Shown here: one piece after another, positions 44,277 through 52,081 of the stretch | How the letters are laid out: each line of letters begins with the position of its first letter | Numbering within the stretch: position 1 is the first letter of the stretch | Assembly: GCA_018712865.1 (NCBI GenBank) | Contig: DVGH01000034.1 | Location: 111,159 to 175,158 of the forward strand | Direction: 5' to 3' | Length of the DNA stretch: 64,000 nucleotides | Source of the DNA: Scatavimonas merdipullorum | GTDB lineage: Bacteria; Bacillota; Clostridia; Oscillospirales; Acutalibacteraceae | Program-made: the position numbers and the translations under genes | Notes under the pieces: model-generated | What the model saw: the letters and a program-made list of their open reading frames with translations, nothing else | Told to the model about the DNA's origin: nothing | The model's database searches: none

Positions 44277-45235
44277 CAGTTATTCGCCCTCTCTGCGACC
44301 GCCTTATCAGCTGCAAGGTTTTGTACTGCCTGACTCCAGGCAATCAGCGATGGAAAGCCGCCAGAGAAATACTTTTTCAAGAGTTCCAGACAAACGTCGT
44401 TATGCTTTTTGCAGAAGATCTCCAGTGTACGGTCGTGCTTTTCTTGCATATCTTTGCGGAAATGACTCATGTGATAATTTGTCCCGATGTAGCTGTATAC
44501 AAAGGATATGCCCGCATGCGCCAGACGATAGCCCATCTCTAAATCTTCACAACCCCACTGCCGGCCAAAAGCTTCGTCAAACAATCCGGCCCTTAGCAAA
44601 TTGTTTTTTCTTACAGAAACATTTCCGCCTGTAAAGCACACCCAACCAGACTCCGGACTGTCTGTTGCATGCAACAACTGTTCTATATCTTGTTCAAATC
44701 TGCTTTTCTTTGCATAACGCTGAAGGTATGGGTTGATTGAGCCATCCATAAGCATTTCTTTTTTTATAACCAACGACTTGTACGACGCATGTGGGTTCAC
44801 ATTTTTCAAATACGTGCCTGAAACAGGATCAGAAAAAAGCTTTAAATACGGCAAGTCAAATATCTGTCCGTGAACCGCGAGCATTTTATTGTTTTTATGA
44901 GCTTCCACATGCCCAGATAAAAACAGTGGATCCAAAAGCAAATCGTCGTCAATAAAGATGATAATATCCCCTTTTGAATGGTCAACCCCGGTATTCCTCG
45001 CGGCTGCTCTTCCACAGTTTTCTGTTTCTATAACAGTCAGCGGCATCGCTTGATATTCTGCCTGAAATTCTTTTAATATTAGATTGCTTTGATCTGTTGA
45101 TCCATCGTTTACAATAATCAGTTCAGAATTCTCAGTCTGCTCAAGACGCTTTACAGATTCCAATGTAAGCAGCAACCGGCTGGCTTTGTTATAAGTGATC
45201 ATCACAATACTGGCAGTTATCCGTCTGTCCCTCAA
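44276..45235 (-). CDS. Family 2 glycosyltransferase
   Basis: A 319-residue GT-A enzyme. It has VMITYNKASRL at the N-terminus, VNDGSTD near 42, the metal-binding DDD at 96-98 in FIDDDLLLD, FTGGNVSVRK and GCEDLEMGYRL (the C-terminal GT7C-like block with the catalytic acid pair). It transfers a sugar from a nucleotide donor to an acceptor. The probable start is TTG at 45235 after GGAAAGGG. With the PIG-L deacetylase at 30609 it may add and unmask an amino sugar. Cytoplasmic, with no membrane helix. Confidence 0.83.
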   Translation of the reverse strand: MRDRRITASIVMITYNKASRLLLTLESVKRLEQTENSELIIVNDGSTDQSNLILKEFQAEYQAMPLTVIETENCGRAAARNTGVDHSKGDIIIFIDDDLLLDPLFLSGHVEAHKNNKMLAVHGQIFDLPYLKLFSDPVSGTYLKNVNPHASYKSLVIKKEMLMDGSINPYLQRYAKKSRFEQDIEQLLHATDSPESGWVCFTGGNVSVRKNNLLRAGLFDEAFGRQWGCEDLEMGYRLAHAGISFVYSYIGTNYHMSHFRKDMQEKHDRTLEIFCKKHNDVCLELLKKYFSGGFPSLIAWSQAVQNLAADKAVAERANN

Positions 45236-45259
45236 GCTGGCCCTTTCCTCCGTTTTCCT

Positions 45260-45505
45260 TTACAATTTTTTTACCATGTCCACAATTGACCCGAAGGTTG
45301 CATATTGGTCCATTATTAAACTGTCATCCGGAAATTCAATATTGAACGCTTCTTCCAGCAAAACTATAATTTGTATAAATTTCAAAGAATCTATATTGTG
45401 AGCAAGAAGGCTTTCGTTCATATTGCTTTCGTTAATTTTGTTCTCTTCCATAAGCTGATTGATTACTTCTAAAACCTTTTCCGAAGAAATGTCCATTGCA
45501 TTCAC
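45260..45505 (-). CDS. Acyl carrier protein 1
   Basis: An 81-residue acidic four-helix carrier protein. The phosphopantetheine serine is S40 in HNIDSLKF. GTG at 45505 overlaps the stop of the preceding carrier protein (GTGA); an ATG at 45496 is also possible. The third of three adjacent, coupled carriers, and the one with the most canonical DSL motif. Partner candidates are the ANL ligase, the ketosynthase and the BtrH-like acyltransferase. Confidence 0.88.
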   Translation of the reverse strand: MNAMDISSEKVLEVINQLMEENKINESNMNESLLAHNIDSLKFIQIIVLLEEAFNIEFPDDSLIMDQYATFGSIVDMVKKL

Positions 45506-45762
45506 CCAATTCCTGATACTTTGTTATAGATATATTCGCAGCAATATGGAAGAGATTGCAGCAATTCGGCTCCTAAATCCTCATCAGGTATTTGAAAGCC
45601 AAAGGTATTTTCCAAATTGAGGAATATTTCCAATGCGTCAATTGAATTGATACTGAGTTCCGTAATTAAATCCGTACCGGCAATTTCCGCAGGAGGCTTA
45701 TCCAAATGCAGAGAAAGCACCAGAAGCTCCCTTATTTTCATTTCAATATCCTGCAAATTCAT
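45502..45762 (-). CDS. Acyl carrier protein 2
   Basis: An 86-residue carrier protein with predicted attachment serine S40 in SINSIDALE and the acidic helix II pattern after it. It starts with ATG 12 bases after GGAGG and shares an ATGA overlap with carrier 3. The NSID context, with Asp replaced by Asn before the serine, differs from the common DSL; it is shared in kind with carrier 3 (SSID). Confidence 0.86.
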   Translation of the reverse strand: MNLQDIEMKIRELLVLSLHLDKPPAEIAGTDLITELSINSIDALEIFLNLENTFGFQIPDEDLGAELLQSLPYCCEYIYNKVSGIG

Positions 45763-46016
45763 GACGATACCTCCATAATTTTGCTGCTCAACGTCTCAAG
45801 CGTCTGTACAAGCTCCTTACCAATATCGACATCATCAATGCTTATGCCAAAATCCCTTTCCACAATAACGATCAGCTCAATGGCATCAATAGAAGACAGA
45901 GTAAGCTTTTCAATCAAATCCGTGTCCGGAGCCAGCCCATCTAAAATAGTCTGGTCCAGATTCAGCATATCTTTTAAAATTGCTTTCAGTTTTTCTTGTA
46001 TTTGCTCCTGATTCAT
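45759..46016 (-). CDS. Acyl carrier protein 3
   Basis: An 85-residue carrier protein with attachment serine S42 in LTLSSIDAIEL. I start it at the ATG at 46016, which overlaps the TGA of the BtrH-like gene (ATGA) and follows AGGTGG, rather than the longer frame to 46049. Similar in motif to carrier 2, so these two are likely a duplication, and carrier 1 is more distant. Confidence 0.86.
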   Translation of the reverse strand: MNQEQIQEKLKAILKDMLNLDQTILDGLAPDTDLIEKLTLSSIDAIELIVIVERDFGISIDDVDIGKELVQTLETLSSKIMEVSS

Positions 46017-47029
46017 TGACCTGGTCCACCTCTTATCAATAATTTCCACATATTTATCTCCATCTCAAAAAGTTTTTGCCGTTTCAGGCAAAGCATGGAG
46101 TATATGCTTTTGTTTTTAGAAAAATAAGCCTTTAACAGCATATTCTTCATCCATTCCCAGTTTTTTGTCAGGCTGTCGCAATCGGCTGTTAATTTAATAA
46201 AAACATCCTTATTTAAATAAGGAATACAATTTTGAAAAAGAATCCGGTTTGCTTTGTGCCTGTACATAACAGCTGAAGCATTTTCAGCATTAATTCTATA
46301 TGCCGCGTCTCCCATCGGGAACCTCCAAAGATCCTTTTCCCGGCCAAGCTGCTCAAGGGATGCAATAATTGACTCTGCATTTTTTTTGATGTCCTCTATG
46401 CAAATATCTGGTATTAAAATCTGCTGAGGAATATGGAAATAGTAGCACTTTATTTTTTGCTTTGCATATTTCATTGCATCCAAAATTTGCTGTTGGTCAA
46501 CTGCATAGCGGTTATATCCTTTGGCCCCGTTTTCAAAAATATAAAATTGCTCACCCTTATCGTCATAACCGGTCAGTAAGGTGTAATGGGACAAATGGCT
46601 TTTTTGATAATACATTATATTAGATTTAACAAGATAATATAAGTCAGTCGCTATGTAAATAAAGTTCCCCTGATCCAATAACTGTTTCATCTCTGCGATA
46701 GCTGCGTCTCCGCTTTTTAACATGTAAGGCTCCCCCATAGGAATCTCACTGTGAAAAAACTCCTCCAAAGTGCTGCACGGCAGTTCTTTTTGAAACAGAT
46801 GGAAATAAGCCCTTGCATAAGATTTTAACTGGTACCTGACCCGGAGGGCTTTTTCACTCTTATTCTCATCATCTCCGCATTCAACAATTGCATATTCGTA
46901 ATCGTTGATACACGTCAATTTCTGATACTCCTTATCGACAGAAGTCAGAATCGAAAAAATGCCGTTCATAAAACAATTTGTATAAAAATCCGTAAAAGGT
47001 TCAATCGTTATCTTTTTATCCGTAAGCAT
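46013..47029 (-). CDS. BtrH-like C39-fold acyltransferase/peptidase
   Basis: A 338-residue protein resembling the butirosin BtrH N-terminal domain family. BtrH moves the 4-amino-2-hydroxybutyryl side chain from its carrier protein to the amine of ribostamycin. The candidate nucleophile is C19 in YTNCFMNGI, the histidine H148 in SHLSHYTLLTGYDD, followed by FENGAKGYNR. Its gene is coupled to carrier 3 by ATGA, so offloading of an acyl chain from a carrier protein onto an amine is the natural proposal. The helical C-terminal half has no assignment. Confidence 0.72.
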   Translation of the reverse strand: MLTDKKITIEPFTDFYTNCFMNGIFSILTSVDKEYQKLTCINDYEYAIVECGDDENKSEKALRVRYQLKSYARAYFHLFQKELPCSTLEEFFHSEIPMGEPYMLKSGDAAIAEMKQLLDQGNFIYIATDLYYLVKSNIMYYQKSHLSHYTLLTGYDDKGEQFYIFENGAKGYNRYAVDQQQILDAMKYAKQKIKCYYFHIPQQILIPDICIEDIKKNAESIIASLEQLGREKDLWRFPMGDAAYRINAENASAVMYRHKANRILFQNCIPYLNKDVFIKLTADCDSLTKNWEWMKNMLLKAYFSKNKSIYSMLCLKRQKLFEMEINMWKLLIRGGPGQ

Positions 47030-47065
47030 TCACCCAATTTCTGTTTATTAAATGTGGAAAGTAAG

Positions 47066-48202
47066 CTACGTATTCGTGCTTTTTGCTATGCTCTGCAACA
47101 ATTTTTGGCTTCTGGAAGCCATAGAATAAAAATTTCCGGCCGGTTTGATTCTGGCAAGCTGTATTGGGCTGACTCCCACAAATGGATACGCCGGATCGAC
47201 GGAAAGAACATTATTTACAGCTAATTTTGAAAACATTTCAAACAGGCTTGTGCCCTCTTCTTCCAACAGCATTCTGACAATGTGATCGATTGTATGACGC
47301 GGAATAACCATTTCATCGCACGGAATACAATATTGAATATAAAAGTTAATATTTGTCAGATATTTTTGAAATTTAAAATTTAACGGCAGCTTTTCAAAGG
47401 AATCGTCCGACTGCCCTGCATAATTGTAATATGCAATATACCCCGTGCTGTCTTTATCTTCACGCAGGGAAACCAGTCCGGCAAGCAAAAATGCGATCAG
47501 ACCATCGTAATCCTTTAATCCGCTTGCAAAAAAGATGTCAAATTTGTTTTCTAAACAATTTGGAAATTCTTCCAGAATATTTACGCAATAGGTTTCGATA
47601 CCAAGCTGGTACCGCTCGCTTATTTTACGTATATACTTTAATATTCTGTCATCAATATCTACGACTGCAATTCTTTTGGCTCTGCCGTTAAGCGCATAAA
47701 ATAGGCTGAAAAGCTCGTCGTCGCCAATAAAAATGACCGATTTATCGAGTGTATCGCGATATTTTTCCATAAAACAAAATCTTTTTATCAGGCTTTCAAA
47801 TGTATTAAACGACTGAAAAAAATCTTGATTTGCTTCATATTCTCGGGCTTGTATAAGGTCATAAGCCTTTGAAAAATTTTTCCTGTTGATTTTTGTATTA
47901 ATCAAGTCATAGGAAGCGAAATGACACATATCTTCGGCCGTATCTTCATCCGGAAGAACGACTGCCCTGCATTCATTTTTTAAAGCCAAACGGTCGAGAA
48001 GCTCATCTTCCAGCATATATCTAAGCAGAGCAACAGTGGCCGCAAACGAAAGATCCGTATGAAAGGCTTCTTCCAGCCTGCAACCGTCCGTTATTTTGCA
48101 TAGGACTTCCCCCACACCTGCCAGGCTTAGCGTTGTATCATTTGGAATCGTTTTATGTAGTTTTTGATAATACGTTTGAGCTGTTTGCAGACTTATCATC
48201 AT
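47066..48202 (-). CDS. BpsA-like (branched polyamine synthase/DUF43) aminopropyltransferase-fold protein
   Basis: A 378-residue protein resembling N4-bis(aminopropyl)spermidine synthase of thermophiles. A winged-helix N-terminal domain leads to a Rossmann domain with IFIGDDELFSLFYAL (157-171) and IAVVDIDDRILKYI (178-191), the family's nucleotide motifs. The catalytic TDPPxT-type loop of BpsA is not conserved (here SGLKDYDG), so donor or chemistry may differ. A C-terminal segment VSPIQLARIKP follows. It overlaps the previous gene by 50 bases; AAAGGAG supports the start. It could add an aminopropyl group from decarboxylated SAM to the product. Confidence 0.68.
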   Translation of the reverse strand: MMISLQTAQTYYQKLHKTIPNDTTLSLAGVGEVLCKITDGCRLEEAFHTDLSFAATVALLRYMLEDELLDRLALKNECRAVVLPDEDTAEDMCHFASYDLINTKINRKNFSKAYDLIQAREYEANQDFFQSFNTFESLIKRFCFMEKYRDTLDKSVIFIGDDELFSLFYALNGRAKRIAVVDIDDRILKYIRKISERYQLGIETYCVNILEEFPNCLENKFDIFFASGLKDYDGLIAFLLAGLVSLREDKDSTGYIAYYNYAGQSDDSFEKLPLNFKFQKYLTNINFYIQYCIPCDEMVIPRHTIDHIVRMLLEEEGTSLFEMFSKLAVNNVLSVDPAYPFVGVSPIQLARIKPAGNFYSMASRSQKLLQSIAKSTNT

Positions 48203-49529
48203 AAGGCGCTCCTTTTATGATACTTTGACCAGAGAAATTTCTGTTAATTTTCATATTCAGAATACTGTAAATTGTGGGAAGGATATCCTCCACCGAATAG
48301 ATTCCATCCCGAAGCTTTCCCACATGGGGGCCAAGCATTCCAAACGCGCTGACGTCTCTATGCCAGCCTGTCTGGCAATTTCTGTGAATATAGTTGCCCC
48401 AATATGTATCACCGAAAAATAAATACTGCCAGTCGTAAGGTTGCAGCAAAATATCTGGAATCTGGTCTCCTTTATATACGCTTTTCCCCGGTAATACACT
48501 TGCAAACATCGGCTGGTCGCAAAAGGGATTGGGCATTTTCTTTAAGCAGTCAATTGTATGTTTCAGGACTTGATCGTACTCATTATCGGATACTGTTCCA
48601 TCCCGGTAAAAAGATTTGCGATTAATATTCACACCGTTTGACCCCTGTACAGACTCAAAGGCTGTACAACGGGCATATGCTGGCATTTTAGCGTCCGTAT
48701 TATAAGAGAATAATCCGCATTCGGCTAAATAATCGTTAACGGGTACAAACGTTTTATGGCTGTCGAATCCAACTTCCGAAAAGAACAGCAAATCTGCGTT
48801 TTTCGTGTAGACTTCCTCCAGCAAATCACCCAGTATCTTATCGCATTTCACATATGCTTGAAACACGGCTTTCTCTTGCAGAGGGCAGTCCTGATGTATC
48901 TCTCCAAAATAAAAGTGACTGACCCGTTCTATTAGGGTATAATTTACAATGAGGATGTCCAGATCTTCTTTTAACATCTCTTTACACGTGCGATGTCTCA
49001 GATCCTCTATTTTTTCAACTCCATGGAAAAAGGAATCTTTGGTATAGTCGGGATTATAAATGACTGCGGTATCCTGGACGCACAGCGCGTTTTTTCTGCT
49101 CAATTCATATAACAAATTCGAGGGATAGGTATAGTGCAGGCTTTTTCTCATTGCATAACTGACCATTATCCCATTAATCGGATAAACCGGGTCAGTTCCA
49201 AACACATTGATAACTCCAATTTTATAATCTTTAAATTCATTGAAATTCCAAAAAAAATGCTCCTTTAACTGATCGGATTTCCAAACTACAGGCATATAAT
49301 CTTCGTTATGCACATGAAAATATGCCAGAATACCATGCTCCCTATCCCTCATACCTGAAAAAGCCGAAACCAGCCCGGCCGGTTCATAGGGAATTCGTGT
49401 ACATTGCAGCTTGTCCAAATTCCCTTCTTTTGACAAACGTTTAAAGTTGGGAAGATAACCTACGTTCATCCACTCTTGCAGCAACCGATAATTTATTCCT
49501 TCAAAAATCGGAATCAAAAGCTTTCTCAT
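48153..49529 (-). CDS. Divergent alkaline-phosphatase-fold protein (copy 3) with altered metal site
   Basis: A 458-residue paralogue of copies 1 and 2. Alignment by eye shows the usual Asp of GxDG as E10, the Thr nucleophile as S55, the Asp of DRVSHF as E201, and SDHGF as S251-E-V-G-F255; H205 and a C-terminal GWHRD histidine remain. Overall length and spacing are kept, so the fold is retained. Either a pseudoenzyme or one with new metals or chemistry. No frameshift is seen, so it is under selection as a protein. Confidence 0.72.
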   Translation of the reverse strand: MRKLLIPIFEGINYRLLQEWMNVGYLPNFKRLSKEGNLDKLQCTRIPYEPAGLVSAFSGMRDREHGILAYFHVHNEDYMPVVWKSDQLKEHFFWNFNEFKDYKIGVINVFGTDPVYPINGIMVSYAMRKSLHYTYPSNLLYELSRKNALCVQDTAVIYNPDYTKDSFFHGVEKIEDLRHRTCKEMLKEDLDILIVNYTLIERVSHFYFGEIHQDCPLQEKAVFQAYVKCDKILGDLLEEVYTKNADLLFFSEVGFDSHKTFVPVNDYLAECGLFSYNTDAKMPAYARCTAFESVQGSNGVNINRKSFYRDGTVSDNEYDQVLKHTIDCLKKMPNPFCDQPMFASVLPGKSVYKGDQIPDILLQPYDWQYLFFGDTYWGNYIHRNCQTGWHRDVSAFGMLGPHVGKLRDGIYSVEDILPTIYSILNMKINRNFSGQSIIKGAPYDDKSANSSNVLSKTT

Positions 49530-49562
49530 AAGATAATCCTCATATAATTATGTATATTTTAA

Positions 49563-49856
49563 TTAACGCAGTTTTTCGTAAATATAGTTTCCTACAGCCC
49601 AGTTTTGTAAATTATGCAGCCGGGCTCCCTTGTCGCCATGCTCGGGATCGTTAAACAAATCGAGCAGCTTTTCACAGGGCATATCGGGACACAGGCCGCA
49701 ATGTTCATACCCTTTGCTGATACAACAAAGGGCCTTGTCGCATTCGCCATAAAACATATTACCTTTTTGCCCTTTACAGCCCAAACAGTTGATTTTATCT
49801 TTCCATACGCATATACCACAGTACGTACCACACCTTGCAATCATTTCATTGTCCAT
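49563..49856 (-). CDS. DUF3795 cysteine-rich protein (copy 1)
   Basis: A 97-residue protein with 12 cysteines in a DUF3795 layout: CGTYCGICVWKDKINCLGC, then CDKALCCISKGYEHCGLCPDMPCEK. It probably binds a metal or iron-sulfur cluster. Function of the family is unknown. GGAGG lies well placed before the ATG at 49856. It sits between the sulfotransferase and the divergent phosphatase-fold gene; a second copy lies at 53088. Confidence 0.82.
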   Translation of the reverse strand: MDNEMIARCGTYCGICVWKDKINCLGCKGQKGNMFYGECDKALCCISKGYEHCGLCPDMPCEKLLDLFNDPEHGDKGARLHNLQNWAVGNYIYEKLR

Positions 49857-49897
49857 AATGAACCTCCTATTAATTTATTTTTATTAGTGTAAATATT

Positions 49898-50602
49898 TTA
49901 TGTCGAAGCAATCATTCCCTTGTTCTTTAAGTAATCGATTACTTCTTCATAATTTTCTATTTGCTCCTGGATCGGATATATATTATTTTTAACCAGGGGA
50001 TCCTCTATATCGCAATACTCCAGACCCAATGCCCCAAAGACCTTTTGCCTGAGAAGCTTCTTATCAGAAAAATCTTCTTCGTAGGTCAGTATTAAGCTTT
50101 GATTTTTATATTCCTCTAATAATCTGCAAATATAATCATTTATGTTTTTCCAAGAACGCATCTGACAATATGCCTTTTGGGGTAACAGCTTAATTGTATA
50201 TTTTTTCTGCTCATCTTTTTCCCTGATATGCATATATTGGTATTTTGCCATGATCTCATAGGACATATATTCTCTTAATAAATCTTTTCTTTTTAAAAAA
50301 ATAATAAAATAATCCCGCTTAGCGCTTTGCTCTATAAAGGATTGAAAGCTGTCAAAACAGGCATGCTGAAGCCATGGAATCATTTGTTTGTAACCACAAC
50401 AGAAACAATTTGTCTCTTTAAATTTTTGTTCCAAAAAATCAAATGGCTTCTTTTCCGTTCGATAAACCGATTCGTTCCAGTCACGTCCTAGATTTTTCTG
50501 AAACAATTCGGAATAGCAGAATGCGTCTTTATGGCGATCAATCATTTTCACAAGATATTCACTGCCCGTTCTGGGATTCGCCAAAATAACAAATTTCTTC
50601 AT
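49898..50602 (-). CDS. Sulfotransferase-like protein
   Basis: A 234-residue P-loop-type protein. The N-terminal FVILANPRTGSEYLVKMI holds RTGS (11-14), a 5'-phosphosulfate-binding loop as in Stf0/NodH-like sulfotransferases. The later IIFLKRKDLLREYMSY is the 3'-phosphate region. It would transfer sulfate from PAPS to a hydroxyl or amine. The ATG at 50602 follows AAAGGAG; the longer frame is not supported. CysD, CysN, CysC and a sulfate permease in the same cluster fit with it as the consumer of PAPS. Confidence 0.78.
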   Translation of the reverse strand: MKKFVILANPRTGSEYLVKMIDRHKDAFCYSELFQKNLGRDWNESVYRTEKKPFDFLEQKFKETNCFCCGYKQMIPWLQHACFDSFQSFIEQSAKRDYFIIFLKRKDLLREYMSYEIMAKYQYMHIREKDEQKKYTIKLLPQKAYCQMRSWKNINDYICRLLEEYKNQSLILTYEEDFSDKKLLRQKVFGALGLEYCDIEDPLVKNNIYPIQEQIENYEEVIDYLKNKGMIAST

Positions 50603-50645
50603 TGCTGTCTCCTTTTTATTCAAAATCGAGAAATACAACCTACAC

Positions 50646-52067
50646 TCAAGTCGGCATCCGTCCGCTTTTTAAACTTTGCTCATTTTTTCTGTTGAGTATT
50701 TCTTTTATTTCCAGTATCCCAATGCCTTGAAGCAACAGGGAAAAAATATCTGTATAATACACACTCATATATACGGAAGACTTGATTTCTCGAACCAAAT
50801 AATGAATCTGTTCCTGAGCCGTTTGTGAATCCATTGTATTATGCCGCCAGCTATTAGATGTAGTCACAAGGCCATATTTCTCCCGCTGCTGCCAGACCGG
50901 CGCAATCTCTTCGCAGAACCACAAATGCGGGTGATAGAAATCCGGCTTTATTTCCTCAATAAAATCAATTGTTTCCTGTACCGACTCTTTTGTTTCCCCG
51001 GGAAATCCTATGATCAGCATGGCCATCGTAGGAATGCCATATTTTTTCAAGAGGCTGTGCCCCGTTTTGTAATCTGAGATATTAATTTTTTTATTCATAT
51101 TTGCCAGCATTTGAGGGCTTCCGGATTCAAAACCGATGATAACGCCCGCGCAGCGAGAGTCTTTCATCAAGGCAACTGTTTCTTCATCTATGCTTTGACA
51201 TCTGAAATATGAATGCCACGCAAAATTGTATTTATTACGGTTCATCATACGCAGGATTTCTTTAAAGCGGCTGTTGGGCATATTAAAAGAATCGTCAATA
51301 AAATTCACCATTTTTACCTGTTTCAGTTCATTAATTAAATTCAATTCCTTTTCAATCGTCTCTACACTGGTATTTTGATATTTTCCCGCCCTTATATGGA
51401 ACGAGCAGTATGAGCAATTGTACATACATGAAACAGCCGTTCTCACAGGGACAATCGAAGTAATGTTTTTTTCAAAAAGCCGCCAGTCTACCGGGTTGTG
51501 TTCCAGGTCACATTTCTCAACCGTTTGGCTGCTGAACAGAAATTTTCCTTCTTTTCTGTAAACCAAATTTTGAATTGAACTGGGATCCTCGGCATGTTTT
51601 AGTTTTCCAATCAGTTGCGCCAGGCTCTCTTCTCCATGAAAGCTGTTGATATAAAAATCCGCGCCTATTTCTCTGCATAGCATGATTCTATGTGCCTGCG
51701 GATGTATGGGGGAAATCTGCGCGGCCATAAACGATCCCCCTACAACAATTTTTGCCGTCTTGTTATATTGTCTGACAAACCTGACCATTTCACGAATTGT
51801 CTGAATGCTATTGCAAAAAGTCGTGCTGATCGCGACTACCAGGATATCCCCCTGTAATTTATTGCAAAGCTCTTCTTTTTCATGTTCAAAAGAGGATATA
51901 TACTCGAAAGTAAAGCCTTTTTTATAAATATAGGTACACAAGTATGCAATTGCCGCATTAAATATAGGCTGCGGCTGCTCAATTTTCTTCTCAGAAAAAG
52001 TCTGTAAATCTGTCAAAAGTCTCTGCTGACCTGCGTATGCTACAAACAGGCAATCAGTTTCTTTCAA
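50646..52067 (-). CDS. Cobalamin-binding-type radical SAM enzyme B
   Basis: A 473-residue class B radical SAM protein. The N-terminal B12-like domain (1-170) has VVGGSFMAA and FHGEESL; the cluster cysteines are C214, C218, C221 in CMYNCSYC. IIGFESGSPQML and IIGFPGETKES are typical of B12 radical SAM. The start is a TTG at 52067 with GGAGAG upstream. It is less like enzymes A and C than they are like each other. Possibly a C-methylase or a C-C/C-S bond-forming enzyme. Confidence 0.84.
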   Translation of the reverse strand: MKETDCLFVAYAGQQRLLTDLQTFSEKKIEQPQPIFNAAIAYLCTYIYKKGFTFEYISSFEHEKEELCNKLQGDILVVAISTTFCNSIQTIREMVRFVRQYNKTAKIVVGGSFMAAQISPIHPQAHRIMLCREIGADFYINSFHGEESLAQLIGKLKHAEDPSSIQNLVYRKEGKFLFSSQTVEKCDLEHNPVDWRLFEKNITSIVPVRTAVSCMYNCSYCSFHIRAGKYQNTSVETIEKELNLINELKQVKMVNFIDDSFNMPNSRFKEILRMMNRNKYNFAWHSYFRCQSIDEETVALMKDSRCAGVIIGFESGSPQMLANMNKKINISDYKTGHSLLKKYGIPTMAMLIIGFPGETKESVQETIDFIEEIKPDFYHPHLWFCEEIAPVWQQREKYGLVTTSNSWRHNTMDSQTAQEQIHYLVREIKSSVYMSVYYTDIFSLLLQGIGILEIKEILNRKNEQSLKSGRMPT

Positions 52068-52081
52068 TTTTTCTCTCTCCT

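Noticed and set aside
45260..46016. One multidomain carrier protein split by frameshifts
   Set aside because: Each carrier is a full domain with its own start, and the overlaps are classic ATGA/GTGA couplings.
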